Shown: positions 51,736-60,949, counted from the first letter of the stretch. The stretch is DNA of 64,000 bases from an uncultured Blautia sp. (GCA_905209435.1 CAJLTE010000001.1:41642-105641); one strand, 5' to 3'. Numbers and translations: made by a program. Notes: generated from the letters alone by a model not told the origin.

Positions 51736-52063
51736 GCATATAGTATAGCACAGATTGCTCTTATCATCAACATTTATCGAACATATTTTCTTTTTTATTT
51801 TAGCTGGATACCGCTATCTTACTGTGCAGATATGCACATATTTACGCTTTCATCTCGGAAATTGAATTACCGAGGATTCCCGCTTATTATCCTAAATCTA
51901 CATATCTGGGAAAATTCCAGACCAGTCGGTCAATTAAATCCCCCTTATGAAAAATCAATTCAAAAGATAAGGCTTACTCAATCTGTTACATGTCTGGTGC
52001 AAAGATTGAGTATTCAAATACTGTTGCATCATGTTATAATATCAGTGTCGAAAGGAGTATGAG

Positions 52064-52990
52064 ATGAGTCGTACAATTTTTGATGATGTTTTTCGGACAA
52101 TGGTAGAGAAACTGCCTTATCTGGCCGTTCCATTGATCAATGAAGTCTTTGAAACTTCTTATCCGGAAAATGTGGAAATTACACAGCTTCGCAATGAACA
52201 TCAGCAGGAAAACGGAGAAATCATCACGGATTGCTGCCTGAAAATCGGAAGAAAGCTGTATCACATCGAATGTCAGAGTATCGATGACACAACAATGGCA
52301 ATCCGAATGATTGAATATGACTTTGCCATTGCAATTGAAAATGCACAAAAGATAAACCGCAGATACCGGATAGAATTTCCGAGATCCTGCGTAATATACT
52401 TAAGAAGTAATAAGAATACACCGGATTCACTGGAAGTTGAAGTTATCTTTCCAGACGGAAAAATGCACTTGTACGAGATACCAACGGTAAAGATGGAAAA
52501 TTATACAAAAGACAGCATCTTTGAGAAAAACCTGCTTATGCTTCTGCCGTTTTATGTTATGAGATATGAGAAAGAAGCACACAATTTCAGTGAAAATCCG
52601 GAAAAGATGCAGCAGTTACTGAATGAATATGAAGAAATTCGTCGGAGACTGAACGAGGAACTTGTGGAAGAGAGAAAGTCAGATCTTTATGCAGATCTGA
52701 CGGACTGGATAGTAAGAATAGCAGATTACATTTTCAGAAATGAAGATGCAGCGCGGAAAGGAATTAATGGTATCATGCGGGGAAAAGTATTAAAGCTGAA
52801 ATCAGAGGAGCTTCGGGAAGAGGGACGAGAGGAAGAAAGAAAGTTAACAGCCCGTTCTCTTGCAAAAGAGGGAGATTCGATTGAAAAGATTGCCCGGGTG
52901 CTTCATGAAAGTGAAGAAACTATAAAGAAATGGATAGATGAACAGGCGATAGAGGAAGAAAGGAGACGGAAAGAAGCAGAGTCTAACTGA
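52064..52990 (+). CDS. Rpn/PD-(D/E)XK nuclease family transposase-like protein
   Basis: A 308-residue protein of the Rpn/PDDEXK family. The nuclease core is recognisable: ITDCCLKIGRKLYHIECQSI (D, then ExQ) at residues 65-84. The last 60 residues are highly charged (EERKLTARSLAKEGDSIEKI) with a short helix-turn-helix-like repeat (SLAKEGDSIEKIARVLHESE) as in many members. Related proteins promote recombination in vivo or are phage-defence linked; the annotation as transposase is historical. It lies next to an insertion sequence. Ribosome site AAAGGAG precedes ATG. Confidence 0.85.
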   Translation: MSRTIFDDVFRTMVEKLPYLAVPLINEVFETSYPENVEITQLRNEHQQENGEIITDCCLKIGRKLYHIECQSIDDTTMAIRMIEYDFAIAIENAQKINRRYRIEFPRSCVIYLRSNKNTPDSLEVEVIFPDGKMHLYEIPTVKMENYTKDSIFEKNLLMLLPFYVMRYEKEAHNFSENPEKMQQLLNEYEEIRRRLNEELVEERKSDLYADLTDWIVRIADYIFRNEDAARKGINGIMRGKVLKLKSEELREEGREEERKLTARSLAKEGDSIEKIARVLHESEETIKKWIDEQAIEEERRRKEAESN

Positions 52991-53132
52991 TATAATAAAA
53001 GCCGACGAATGGCAAAGAGCAAACGTTTTCTTGATAAGTAAAAGGGCGCTGGCAAGCGTTTTTTTCTTGACTTAAAGCAATGTTTAAGGTCTATACTTCC
53101 TGTAAGAGATAATGATAAAATTATGCAATAAA

Positions 53133-53206
53133 GAGCAAGTTGCTACTCACTTCTTATTGCTTTTGGCAGTTGAAACAGGGAACTTGCCTGATTTGACTAA
53201 ATCAGA
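53133..53206 (-). repeat. Dispersed hairpin element, copy 4 (inverted)
   Basis: On the minus strand: CAAATCAGGCAAGTTCCCTG, core TTTCAACTGCCAAAAGCAAT, then AGCAACTTGCTC. Arms GCAAGTT and AACTTGC pair. More diverged than copies 2 and 3 and in opposite orientation, lying on the other side of the insertion sequence. Confidence 0.7.
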
Positions 53207-53253
53207 AAATCTAAAATCATAAAGCAAAAACAAAAACAGGGAGGAAACGAAAA

Positions 53254-54348
53254 ATGGAATACCGTAAATTACCTCACGGCGAGGAAATGATCAGTGTGAT
53301 TGGCATGGGCTCTTCCGTAGTGGGAGAGCAGAAAGAAGCAGACATTATCAGGACAGTGGAATATGCACTGGACGCAGGAATCAATTATTTTGACATGGCG
53401 GGCGGTCACGCCACGATTTTTCCGGCATATGGAAAAGCACTGGAGGGACGCAGAAAAGATGCCATGCTTCAGGTACATTTCGGAGCGAACTATACTACAG
53501 GAGAATACGGATGGACCACAAATCTTGAAACTGTAAAGAAGTCTATAGATTGGCAGCTTAACAACCTCAGAACAGACTACATCGACTTCGGATTTATCCA
53601 CTGCCTGGATGAAAAATCCGACCTGGATGCATATGAGAAACATGGAATCCTGAAATATATCATGGATCTGAAATCCCAGGGCGTTGTGAAATACATCGGA
53701 CTCTCCACCCATGCACCGGAATTGGCAAACAAAGTTCTTGATATGAAAATTCTTGATATGATGATGTTTTCCATAAATCCAATGTATGATTTCGGTCACG
53801 GAGATTTTGCCATTGGCAGCAACAACGAACGTCAGGATCTCTACCGTCGCTGCGAAAAAGAGGGAGTGGGCATTTCCGTAATGAAACCATTCAACGCAGG
53901 GCAGCTTCTGGATGCAGCCAAATCACCATTCCATCAGGCACTCACAACCAGCCAGTGCATCCAGTACGCCCTTGACAAGCCAGGCGTTCTCACCGTAGTA
54001 GGCGGACCGGGAAACATAGACCAGTTAAAAGAAATCCTGACATACCTCGATACTACAGACGAAGAACGAGACTACTCAGTCATTGGCTCCTTTACCCCAG
54101 ATGACTCCGTAGGAAAATGTGTTTACTGCAAACACTGCCACCCATGTCCAGCCGGCTTAAACATCGGCCTGATTAACAAATACTACGATCTCTCCAGACA
54201 GGGTGACCCGATGGCAAAAGACCACTACCTCACTCTGGAAAAAACAGCCTCAGACTGCATCAAATGCGGACACTGCAACAAACGATGTCCATTCAAAGTA
54301 CAGCAGCAGGAGAGAATGGAAGAGATTAAGAATTATTTTGGAAAATAA
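53254..54348 (+). CDS. Aldo/keto reductase with C-terminal 4Fe-4S domain
   Basis: A 364-residue fusion. Residues 1-280 form the AKR TIM barrel with the catalytic Tyr and Asp in AGINYFDMAGGHA and substrate His region in DYIDFGFIHCLDE. Residues 285-350 carry two cysteine clusters, CVYCKHCHPCPAGLNI and CIKCGHCNKRCPF, a ferredoxin-like double-cluster module. Common in Clostridia; the clusters probably feed electrons to substrate reduction. Substrate unknown. Own unit with GGGAGGAA site and a terminator after it. Confidence 0.92.
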   Translation: MEYRKLPHGEEMISVIGMGSSVVGEQKEADIIRTVEYALDAGINYFDMAGGHATIFPAYGKALEGRRKDAMLQVHFGANYTTGEYGWTTNLETVKKSIDWQLNNLRTDYIDFGFIHCLDEKSDLDAYEKHGILKYIMDLKSQGVVKYIGLSTHAPELANKVLDMKILDMMMFSINPMYDFGHGDFAIGSNNERQDLYRRCEKEGVGISVMKPFNAGQLLDAAKSPFHQALTTSQCIQYALDKPGVLTVVGGPGNIDQLKEILTYLDTTDEERDYSVIGSFTPDDSVGKCVYCKHCHPCPAGLNIGLINKYYDLSRQGDPMAKDHYLTLEKTASDCIKCGHCNKRCPFKVQQQERMEEIKNYFGK

Positions 54349-54370
54349 AAATACAAAATGAAAGATAAAA

Positions 54371-54418
54371 GCAGATGTGCATGATTCCGTAATGCGAGTA
54401 CAGCACATCTGCTCTTTA
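54371..54418 (+). terminator. Terminator of the aldo/keto reductase gene
   Basis: AGCAGATGTGC pairs with GCACATCTGCT around a 22-base loop, followed by CTTTATATATT. Confidence 0.8.
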
Positions 54419-54451
54419 TATATTAGGGCCTCTGAACAGGAGATGATAAAT

Positions 54452-54476
54452 TTTTGTTTGTCTATTTACAAACAGA
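54452..54476. promoter_or_regulatory. Possible operator of the ROK gene
   Basis: TGTTTG at 54456 and CAAACA about 14 bases on flank TCTATTTA, an inverted repeat 60 bases before the ROK start. ROK regulators bind AT-rich palindromes of this kind. Weak evidence. Confidence 0.35.
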
Positions 54477-54531
54477 ACAAGAATGGGTATCATACTTTTA
54501 TAAATGTATTAATAAAAGAGGTAAAATCACA

Positions 54532-55635
54532 ATGAACGGATTGGAAAAGAAATTTGCCACGAAATCAAAAATTGTAAACTATATTATAAATAAACAGAAC
54601 ACATCAAAAGTAGAAATATCCAAAGATCTGAACCTGAGCATGCCGACAGTTCTGTCAAATGTAAAAGATTTGCTGGAAAAAGGTATCATCATAGAAAACG
54701 GAGAGTATGAGTCCACAGGTGGACGAAAGGCCAAGAGTATCGGAATCAACCCCTCTTATCGATACGCAATGGGAATCGTCATCACCGCAAATCATGTAGG
54801 AATGGTACTGGTCAATCTGAAATATGAAATTGTAAAATCCGACCGCATCCGTCTGAAATTTTCCCCGGATATGTCATACTGCAGTCAGATTTCCACACTT
54901 GCAGAAAAATTCCTGAAAGATATGAAACAAAGAGAAGAACTTCTTGGAATCGGAATTTCCATTCCCGGAATCATCAATCAGGATCAGCGTCTGGTCATAA
55001 AATCTCATGCACTAAAACTGGAAAACTACAGTCTGAGTTTCCTGGAACAGGCACTTTCTGTTCCAGTGTACTTTTCCAATGATGCCAACGCCGCAATGAT
55101 GGCAGAAGACCTGAACATACACAAGAATGCCATTTATCTTTCTTTAAACCAGACACTCGGCGGCGCTTTCTGTATAGATGGAAAATTATTCCCGGGAGAA
55201 AACCAAAAAGCAGGAGAATTTGGTCATATGATACTGGTACCCGGAGGCCGCAAATGCTATTGTGGAAAATCAGGATGTGCAGATGCTTATTGTGCGGCCA
55301 GTGCACTTATTGATGAAAATACAGAGTCAGTAGAACAATTTATGCAGCAGATCAGAAGTGGCGCGGAAGAGGCTAAGGCAAAATGGGAAGAATATTTGGA
55401 TTATCTTGCAATTCTGATCTCCAATCTGCGGATGGCATATGATATGGACATCATCCTCGGCGGCGAAATGGGGGGATATCTTATTGATTACATGGTTCCT
55501 CTTGGGGAAAAAGTAATACAGTACAATGGATTTGACCATGATCTCAGATATCTGAAAAACTGCTCATATAAAAAAGAAGCATCCGCAGTAGGTGCAGCGA
55601 AGCATTTTTTACAGGAGTTTATTGGAAAAATGTAA
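54532..55635 (+). CDS. ROK family transcriptional regulator
   Basis: A 367-residue NagC/XylR-type protein. N-terminal winged helix (about residues 10-60; VEISKDLNLSMPTVLSNVKD), then a sugar-kinase-fold ROK domain with the phosphate loop region IYLSLNQTLGGAFCIDGKLF and the zinc-binding cluster GHMILVPGGRKCYCGKSGCA. In the zinc motif the usual final Glu is Asp (GCADAY). ATG at 54532 is chosen; an in-frame ATG at 54454 adds 26 residues over the putative operator. Probably controls the dehydrogenase-symporter unit downstream in response to a sugar. Confidence 0.9.
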   Translation: MNGLEKKFATKSKIVNYIINKQNTSKVEISKDLNLSMPTVLSNVKDLLEKGIIIENGEYESTGGRKAKSIGINPSYRYAMGIVITANHVGMVLVNLKYEIVKSDRIRLKFSPDMSYCSQISTLAEKFLKDMKQREELLGIGISIPGIINQDQRLVIKSHALKLENYSLSFLEQALSVPVYFSNDANAAMMAEDLNIHKNAIYLSLNQTLGGAFCIDGKLFPGENQKAGEFGHMILVPGGRKCYCGKSGCADAYCAASALIDENTESVEQFMQQIRSGAEEAKAKWEEYLDYLAILISNLRMAYDMDIILGGEMGGYLIDYMVPLGEKVIQYNGFDHDLRYLKNCSYKKEASAVGAAKHFLQEFIGKM

Positions 55636-55820
55636 ACTGGCAGATAACTGAAACTCAAAATTAAAAAAATAAAGGAAAAATATCAAGCCCTGATTGTAAT
55701 AGAAATATTGCAGCCAGGGTATTTTTATTATTTTCTGGAATTGCTATAGTTAAATATTCATAAAAAAGAAAGAGACAGTTTGTGCAACTGGTAGAAATGA
55801 GAAATATTCTTAAATATCCA

Positions 55821-55849
55821 TTGACAAATTCAGAACTCTGAATAATAAT
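55821..55849 (+). promoter_or_regulatory. Promoter with internal palindrome, dehydrogenase-symporter unit
   Basis: Perfect TTGACA (55821-55826), 17 bases, AATAAT (55844-55849). The spacer contains TTCAGAACTCTGAA (55829-55842), a 6-2-6 inverted repeat in the ideal place for a repressor. Confidence 0.65.
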
Positions 55850-55925
55850 GTAATTACTTTAATAAAACATTTAATAAAAGATAATAAATAACTAATTCAA
55901 ACAAAGAAAAAAGGAGGAACACATT

Positions 55926-56954
55926 ATGTTACAGCAGGTTATGACAAATCCAGGAGAAATCATTTTCAGAGAGGTACCGGTACCGGAAATCAAAGACGAT
56001 CAGGTTCTGGTTAAGATTATGAACATTGGCATCTGCGGTTCCGATATCCATGTATACCACGGAAAGCATCCATTCACAAAATATCCGGTAACTCAGGGAC
56101 ATGAAGTATCAGGCGAAGTAGTAGAAATTGGTGCTGCAGTAACAGAATTTCACGAGGGTCAGAAAGTAACCATTGAGCCACAGGTCTACTGCGGACACTG
56201 CTACCCATGCCGTCACGGAAAATACAACTTATGCGAAGAACTGAAAGTAATGGGCTTCCAGACCACAGGAACTGCATCCGAATATTTCGCAGTGGATGCA
56301 TCAAAAGTAACCCCGATTCCAGAAGAAATGTCCTATGAAGAGGGTGCCATGATCGAGCCGCTGGCAGTAGCAGTCCATGCAGTTAAACAGATGGGTGACG
56401 TAAAAGGAAAGAGCATTGCAGTCCTCGGTGCAGGCCCGATCGGAAACCTGGTAGCTCAGACAGCCAAAGGAATGGGAGCAGCCAAAGTCATGATCACAGA
56501 TGTCAGTGACCTCCGCCTTGAGAAAGCAAAGGAATGTGGAATCGATGTATGTGTCAACACAAAAAACAAAGATTTTGGTGAAGCAATGATCGAAGCTTTC
56601 GGACCAGATAAGGCCGACGTAATTTATGACTGCGCAGGCAACAACATTACCATGGGACAGGCAATCAAATATGCAAGAAAAGGAAGTGTAATTGTCCTTG
56701 TTGCAGTTTTTGCAGGAATGGCACAGATTGATCTTGCAGTAGCAAATGACCATGAACTTGATATCAAGAGCACCATGATGTACAGACATGATGACTATGT
56801 AGACGCTATCCGCCTGGTCAATGAAAACAAAGTACATTTAAGACCGCTGATTTCCAAAACATTTGCATTCAAAGATTACTTGAAAGCATACCAGTACATT
56901 GACGAAAACCGTGAGACTACAATGAAAGTAATCATTAATGTACAGGAAAAATAA
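55926..56954 (+). CDS. Zinc-dependent medium-chain alcohol/polyol dehydrogenase
   Basis: A 342-residue MDR enzyme of the sorbitol/threonine dehydrogenase type. Catalytic zinc ligands in GICGSDIHVYHG (Cys) and TQGHEVSGEVVE (His-Glu); the structural zinc loop with four cysteines is VYCGHCYPCRHGKYNLC. Rossmann loop SIAVLGAGPIGNLVAQTAKG near residue 170. Oxidises a polyol or sugar acid with NAD(P). It precedes a GPH-type symporter gene by 151 bases; a catabolic pair for a sugar, polyol or uronate-like compound is likely. AAAGGAGGAAC site. Confidence 0.92.
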   Translation: MLQQVMTNPGEIIFREVPVPEIKDDQVLVKIMNIGICGSDIHVYHGKHPFTKYPVTQGHEVSGEVVEIGAAVTEFHEGQKVTIEPQVYCGHCYPCRHGKYNLCEELKVMGFQTTGTASEYFAVDASKVTPIPEEMSYEEGAMIEPLAVAVHAVKQMGDVKGKSIAVLGAGPIGNLVAQTAKGMGAAKVMITDVSDLRLEKAKECGIDVCVNTKNKDFGEAMIEAFGPDKADVIYDCAGNNITMGQAIKYARKGSVIVLVAVFAGMAQIDLAVANDHELDIKSTMMYRHDDYVDAIRLVNENKVHLRPLISKTFAFKDYLKAYQYIDENRETTMKVIINVQEK

Positions 56955-57105
56955 AATTTGCTATAAGCAGGCGACAAATGAAGAATGTGAATATCTTCCT
57001 GACAAGAAGATGAGAAAAATATTGATAAAATGAATTGAAAAAGAGACTGCTGTAGACATAGAAATACGGATACTGAACAGGAAACAACAGCAGACAGGAG
57101 GAATT

Positions 57106-58476
57106 ATGGAAAACCAAAATAATAATGCAAAAGTTCCATTGATCAGTAAAATTGCATATGGATTTGGAGACGTTGGATGTAATTTCAGCTGGATGTTCGT
57201 AAGCAATTTCCTTATGATATTTTATACAGATGTATTCGGGATCAGCATGGCAGCAGTCTCTGCTCTGATGCTGTTCTCAAGATTCTGGGATGCGATCAAT
57301 GATCCGATCGTAGGTGGACTGACAGATAAGACCAAAACCAAATGGGGACGTTACCGTCCTTGGCTTCTTATCGCAGCACCGATTACGGCAGTACTTCTGA
57401 TCATGACATTCTGGGCGCATCCTGACTGGTCCGACCGTTCCAAAATCATCTATATGGTGATTACATACTGCCTATTGGTACTGGGATACACCTGCGTAAA
57501 TATCCCATATGGAACTCTCTGCGGAGCAATGACACAGGACATTGATGAGCGTGCAAAAATCAATACCTCCCGTTCCGTAGCAGCAATGATTGCAATTGGA
57601 ATCATTAACATAATCACAGTTCCGCTGATTGGAAAGCTTGGCAGCCACAGTGCAAAAACAGGATATTTACTGGTAGCTATTATTTACGGATGTATTTTTG
57701 CAGCCTGTCACTTTTTCTGCTTTGCAAAAACGAAAGAACAGGTCATCACACCGGAAAAAGAGAAGATTTCAATTAAAGTACAGTTAAAGGCAGTCATGCA
57801 GAACCGCCCATATATCCTTGCCTTGATCGGACAGGTGTTGTTTGGATTTACACTTTACGGAAGAAATGCAGATGTTTTATATTATTTCACATATGTAGAG
57901 GGAAATGCATCCTACTATACTACATATTCCATGTGTATTATCATCCCATCGATTATCGGTGCTGCCTGCTTCCAGCCGGTATTCCGCAAACTGAACAATA
58001 AAGGAAGAACTGCATCTATTTTTGCTCTCCTCACTGGAATTTCCATGCTCTGTATGTTCTTCTTTAATGTAAAAGAAACACCAGCGGCATTCTATACACT
58101 TGCTGGAATCACACAGTTCTTTTTCTCCGGATTTAACACTGCAATCTATGCGATCATCCCAGACTGCGTAGAATACGGAGAATGGAAAACCGGTCTGAGA
58201 AACGACGGCTTCCAGTATGCATTTGTATCACTTGGAAACAAAATCGGTATGGCGATCGGAACTGCACTCCTCGCAGCACTGCTGGGAAAATACGGCTATG
58301 CAGCAAATCAGGCACAGAATCCTGCAGTCCTTAGCATTATGCGCCATTCCTTTACCACAATCCCGGGAATCCTCTGGATCGTGACAGCAATTGTCCTGTT
58401 CTTCTATCGCCTGAATAAAAAACGCTACAACGAGATTGTAGAAGATTTGAAAAAAGGAAAAAGAACAGCGAAATAG
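57106..58476 (+). CDS. GPH-type glycoside/pentoside/hexuronide cation symporter
   Basis: A 456-residue transporter with twelve transmembrane segments. GPH/MelB hallmarks: KIAYGFGDVGCNFSWMFVSN at the N-terminus, the cation-site region FWDAINDPIVGGLTDKTKTK and the loop WGRYRPWLL near residue 83. Imports a sugar or glycoside with Na+ or H+. CAGGAGGAATT site. Pairs with the upstream dehydrogenase; closed by a terminator. Confidence 0.93.
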   Translation: MENQNNNAKVPLISKIAYGFGDVGCNFSWMFVSNFLMIFYTDVFGISMAAVSALMLFSRFWDAINDPIVGGLTDKTKTKWGRYRPWLLIAAPITAVLLIMTFWAHPDWSDRSKIIYMVITYCLLVLGYTCVNIPYGTLCGAMTQDIDERAKINTSRSVAAMIAIGIINIITVPLIGKLGSHSAKTGYLLVAIIYGCIFAACHFFCFAKTKEQVITPEKEKISIKVQLKAVMQNRPYILALIGQVLFGFTLYGRNADVLYYFTYVEGNASYYTTYSMCIIIPSIIGAACFQPVFRKLNNKGRTASIFALLTGISMLCMFFFNVKETPAAFYTLAGITQFFFSGFNTAIYAIIPDCVEYGEWKTGLRNDGFQYAFVSLGNKIGMAIGTALLAALLGKYGYAANQAQNPAVLSIMRHSFTTIPGILWIVTAIVLFFYRLNKKRYNEIVEDLKKGKRTAK

Positions 58477-58529
58477 AAGCTTTTATCTGTCCGTATCAGA
58501 ACAAATTGAAAAAAGCATCGGAAACGATA

Positions 58530-58578
58530 TAACAAATGCCCATCTGGAGAAAAAATCCAGAGTGGGCATTTGTTATTT
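58530..58578. terminator. Terminator of the symporter gene
   Basis: AACAAATGCCCATCTGGA pairs with TCCAGAGTGGGCATTTGTT (one bulge), followed by ATTTG. Symmetrical, so it also works leftward for the pseudogene strand. Confidence 0.88.
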
Positions 58579-58589
58579 GATAATTGCCT

Positions 58590-59058
58590 GCTTTCTGCGT
58601 GTTTATAGTTACGGTCAGCCTGTTATCCCATAAGATTTTCTGGATGAAAAGATAATCATTCATGTTCTCGATTTCCTGTTTCAGAGGAACGAGCTGAGTG
58701 GTTGATTTCAGGGAATAGCGCATATTTTTGGCAAGGGCATTGGCCATAAGATAAACGTCAGTTGCTCCTTTTTTAGGCCCAGGGTTCCCATCGCCTGAAG
58801 GGCATTATTAATATAATGCGGCTTGACCTGAGCCTGCAAAGCCTGCAGCTCTGCACTTTTCTTGAGCACTTGTGCTTTGTATTCCAGATTGATCAGTTCA
58901 TTGATCCTTTCTGTCATATCGTGGAAAGCAGTTGCCAGGATTCCGATCTCATCGTTCCCATAATCTGTTTCATCAATGGTAAGTGCACCATTACCGAACT
59001 CGGAAATAGTTTCTGTCAGTCTTTTCAGCTTTCGTGTAACAGATCTGGTTATCAGCAA
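58590..59058 (-). pseudogene. Truncated, frameshifted sensor histidine kinase (YesM type)
   Basis: Leftward remnants of a two-component kinase. Upstream part: a HAMP region (SVTRKLKRLTETISEFGNGA) and linker, then the phosphoacceptor block ELQALQAQVKPHYINNALQA. The frame then breaks in a six-A run near 58770 (GLKKEQ versus the expected GLKKGAT) and continues in the next frame as LMANALAKNMRYSLKSTTQL and LKQEIENMNDYLFIQKI. The extracellular sensor, both transmembrane helices and the ATPase domain are missing. Not functional. Confidence 0.85.
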
Positions 59059-59284
59059 AATCTTCGGAGTAGAACCGCAGGAAAACGGAGAAATCCGTAT
59101 ACGCCCTATGCTTCCGGATGAATGGTCCTACTGCAGACTGGAAAAAATAAAATGTCAGGGAAAAGACTTAAGCATTATTTACGATAAAACCGGAGAGAAA
59201 TACCATCAGGAAAAAGGATTTCAGATATGGTGCGACGAAGAATGCATCCATAAATCTTTGTATCCGGAAGAAGTTAGTTTTTGA
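59055..59284 (+). pseudogene. C-terminal fragment of a glycoside hydrolase
   Basis: A short open stretch, continuous on its 5' side with kinase debris on the other strand, reads FGVEPQENGEIRIRPMLPDE and then SYCRLEKIKCQGKDLSIIYD. It resembles the last beta domain of a six-hairpin-type glycosidase or glycan phosphorylase. The catalytic part is absent. Probably the surviving end of a gene that was lost by the same deletion that cut the kinase. Confidence 0.65.
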
Positions 59285-59293
59285 TGTATATAG

Positions 59294-59373
59294 TGAGAAA
59301 AATCCTCTTAAGCAGGGAAAAACAGTATTTTACGATACTTGAAATTGAAATCTGCCTAAGGGGATTTTTATGT
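59294..59373 (+). terminator. Long terminator-like hairpin
   Basis: AAAAATCCTCTTAAGCAG (59300-59317) pairs with CTGCCTAAGGGGATTTTT (one G-U pair and a bulge), with an inner AGTATTTTACGATACT hairpin. Probably the original terminator of the lost glycosidase gene. The remaining 260 bases to the next gene show nothing distinctive. Confidence 0.72.
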
Positions 59374-59635
59374 TCGCAAGCTTTTTATTTTATTCAGTAT
59401 AATCAGATTTCTTTGGGTTGCATTTTTATGTGCTGCAGGTATAATAGAAAGATAAGTCTGTTGTGGAAAAGCAGTCAGTACTGATGTGGTCAGTTGCTGT
59501 TTAATTGAAAAAATGATACGAAGAAAAAGAAATATTCCTATGTTGGATCCGTAAAGTAATGAACATACATAGAACGGATTTTACTGATTTATAGCAGCAG
59601 TTGTTGCTGGCAATATAACGGAGGAATAGAAAACT

Positions 59636-60949
59636 ATGCTAAAAAGATTTACCAAATACGTAACCCAGAGCGTAGCCGGAATGATCGGAATCTCCATCTA
59701 TGTTCTGGCAGACACATTTTTCATATCTGTATATTCCGGAGCAGATGGATTGGCAGTCCTTAATTTAATCCTGCCTGTATACGGACTGATTTATGCTATC
59801 GGTTCCATGATTGGTATTGGTTCTGCGACCAGATATGCAATAAGCAAGGCAAAAGGAGAAAATACAGACCATTATTTCGTACAGTCAGTGACCTGGAGCA
59901 TATTGATTGCTATACCATTTATGTTGATTGGAATCTTTATACCGGACAAAGCGCTAACATTGCTTGGCGCAGATGCAGGGCTGATCAAACTTGGACAAAA
60001 CTACCTGAGGATTATCCTTATCGCAACTCCATTTTTCATGTCAAACTATACATTCACAGCATTTGTAAGAAATGACGGTGCACCATCCACTGCAATGATT
60101 GGTTCCATTAGTGGAAGTATGTTTAACATTATATTCGATTATGTATTTATGTTTCCGGCAGGCCTGGGATTTTCTGGCGCAGCACTTGCCACTGCAATCT
60201 GTCCGCTGGTTACCATGAGTATCTGCACCACTCACTACAAAAGCCATAGTAATCATGTAGGATTTTGCTGGAAAACTCCATCTTTCAGACACTTGGTTTC
60301 TTGCTGTCAGCTCGGCGTTTCTGCTTTTGTAGGTGAAATGTCTTCTGGCGTAACAGCCATCGTATTTAACTTTCTGATTCTTGGAATCGCAGGAAATGTA
60401 GGTGTAGCAGCCTACGGAGTTGTGGCAAACCTTTCCATCGTAGCAGTAGCAATCTTCAACGGCCTGGCCCAGGGCGCCCAGCCACTGATTAGTGAAAGCT
60501 ACGGAAAAGGCGAATCCGCACAGGTAAGAAAACTTCTGAAATGGAGCCTCAGCGTATGTCTGGCAGTAGAAGCTCTCATCCAGCTGGTCATCTGGACAGC
60601 AACCGACCCACTGATCAACATCTTTAACAGCGAGAACAACATCCAGCTCCTAAATTATGCACACATAGGAATGCGCCTGTACTTCCTCGGTTTCCTTATT
60701 GCAGGGATCAATGTAGTTCTGGTTGCGTATTTCTCAGCAGTAGATGAACCAAAGATTGCAATCGCAGGTTCCATGATGCGTGGCGTTGTGGCAATTGTTA
60801 TTTGTGCAATAGTACTGGCGAAAGTATTTGGCCTGAATGGAGTCTGGATCTCTTTGCTGGTCTCAGAAGCCATTACGTTTCTGATGATTCTGATTCTGTC
60901 ATATAAAGATAGAAATGTGAAAAAATCAGTCAAAGGATTTGACCTATAA
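59636..60949 (+). CDS. MATE family efflux transporter
   Basis: A 437-residue MATE protein with twelve hydrophobic segments. FTKYVTQSVAGMIGISIYVL at the N-terminus, DTFFISVYSGADGLAVLNL and the half-way point near residue 220 (FRHLVSCCQLGVSAFVGEMS) are typical. Exports cationic drugs or metabolites with Na+ or H+. ACGGAGGAATAG site upstream. Second MATE pump in the window and not closely similar to the first. Confidence 0.92.
   Translation: MLKRFTKYVTQSVAGMIGISIYVLADTFFISVYSGADGLAVLNLILPVYGLIYAIGSMIGIGSATRYAISKAKGENTDHYFVQSVTWSILIAIPFMLIGIFIPDKALTLLGADAGLIKLGQNYLRIILIATPFFMSNYTFTAFVRNDGAPSTAMIGSISGSMFNIIFDYVFMFPAGLGFSGAALATAICPLVTMSICTTHYKSHSNHVGFCWKTPSFRHLVSCCQLGVSAFVGEMSSGVTAIVFNFLILGIAGNVGVAAYGVVANLSIVAVAIFNGLAQGAQPLISESYGKGESAQVRKLLKWSLSVCLAVEALIQLVIWTATDPLINIFNSENNIQLLNYAHIGMRLYFLGFLIAGINVVLVAYFSAVDEPKIAIAGSMMRGVVAIVICAIVLAKVFGLNGVWISLLVSEAITFLMILILSYKDRNVKKSVKGFDL

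Larger units (their letters stand above)
49952..51765 (-). mobile_element. IS200/IS605-type insertion sequence
   Basis: A leftward element with tnpA (Y1 transposase) and tnpB. Right-end structure downstream of tnpB: hairpins CTCGGCAACCGAG (49960-49972) and AAGGTGCGATAGCACCTT (49991-50008). The left boundary is placed after a TTGAT-like target motif (ATCAA at 51766-51770 on the plus strand) and the right boundary after TAGTTCAC on the minus strand. No terminal inverted repeats are expected for this family. Exact ends are predictions. Confidence 0.82.

Noticed and set aside
51832..52062. 76-residue reading frame between tnpA and the Rpn gene
   Set aside because: No family resemblance, no ribosome site, and it covers the IS flank and the promoter region of the Rpn gene.
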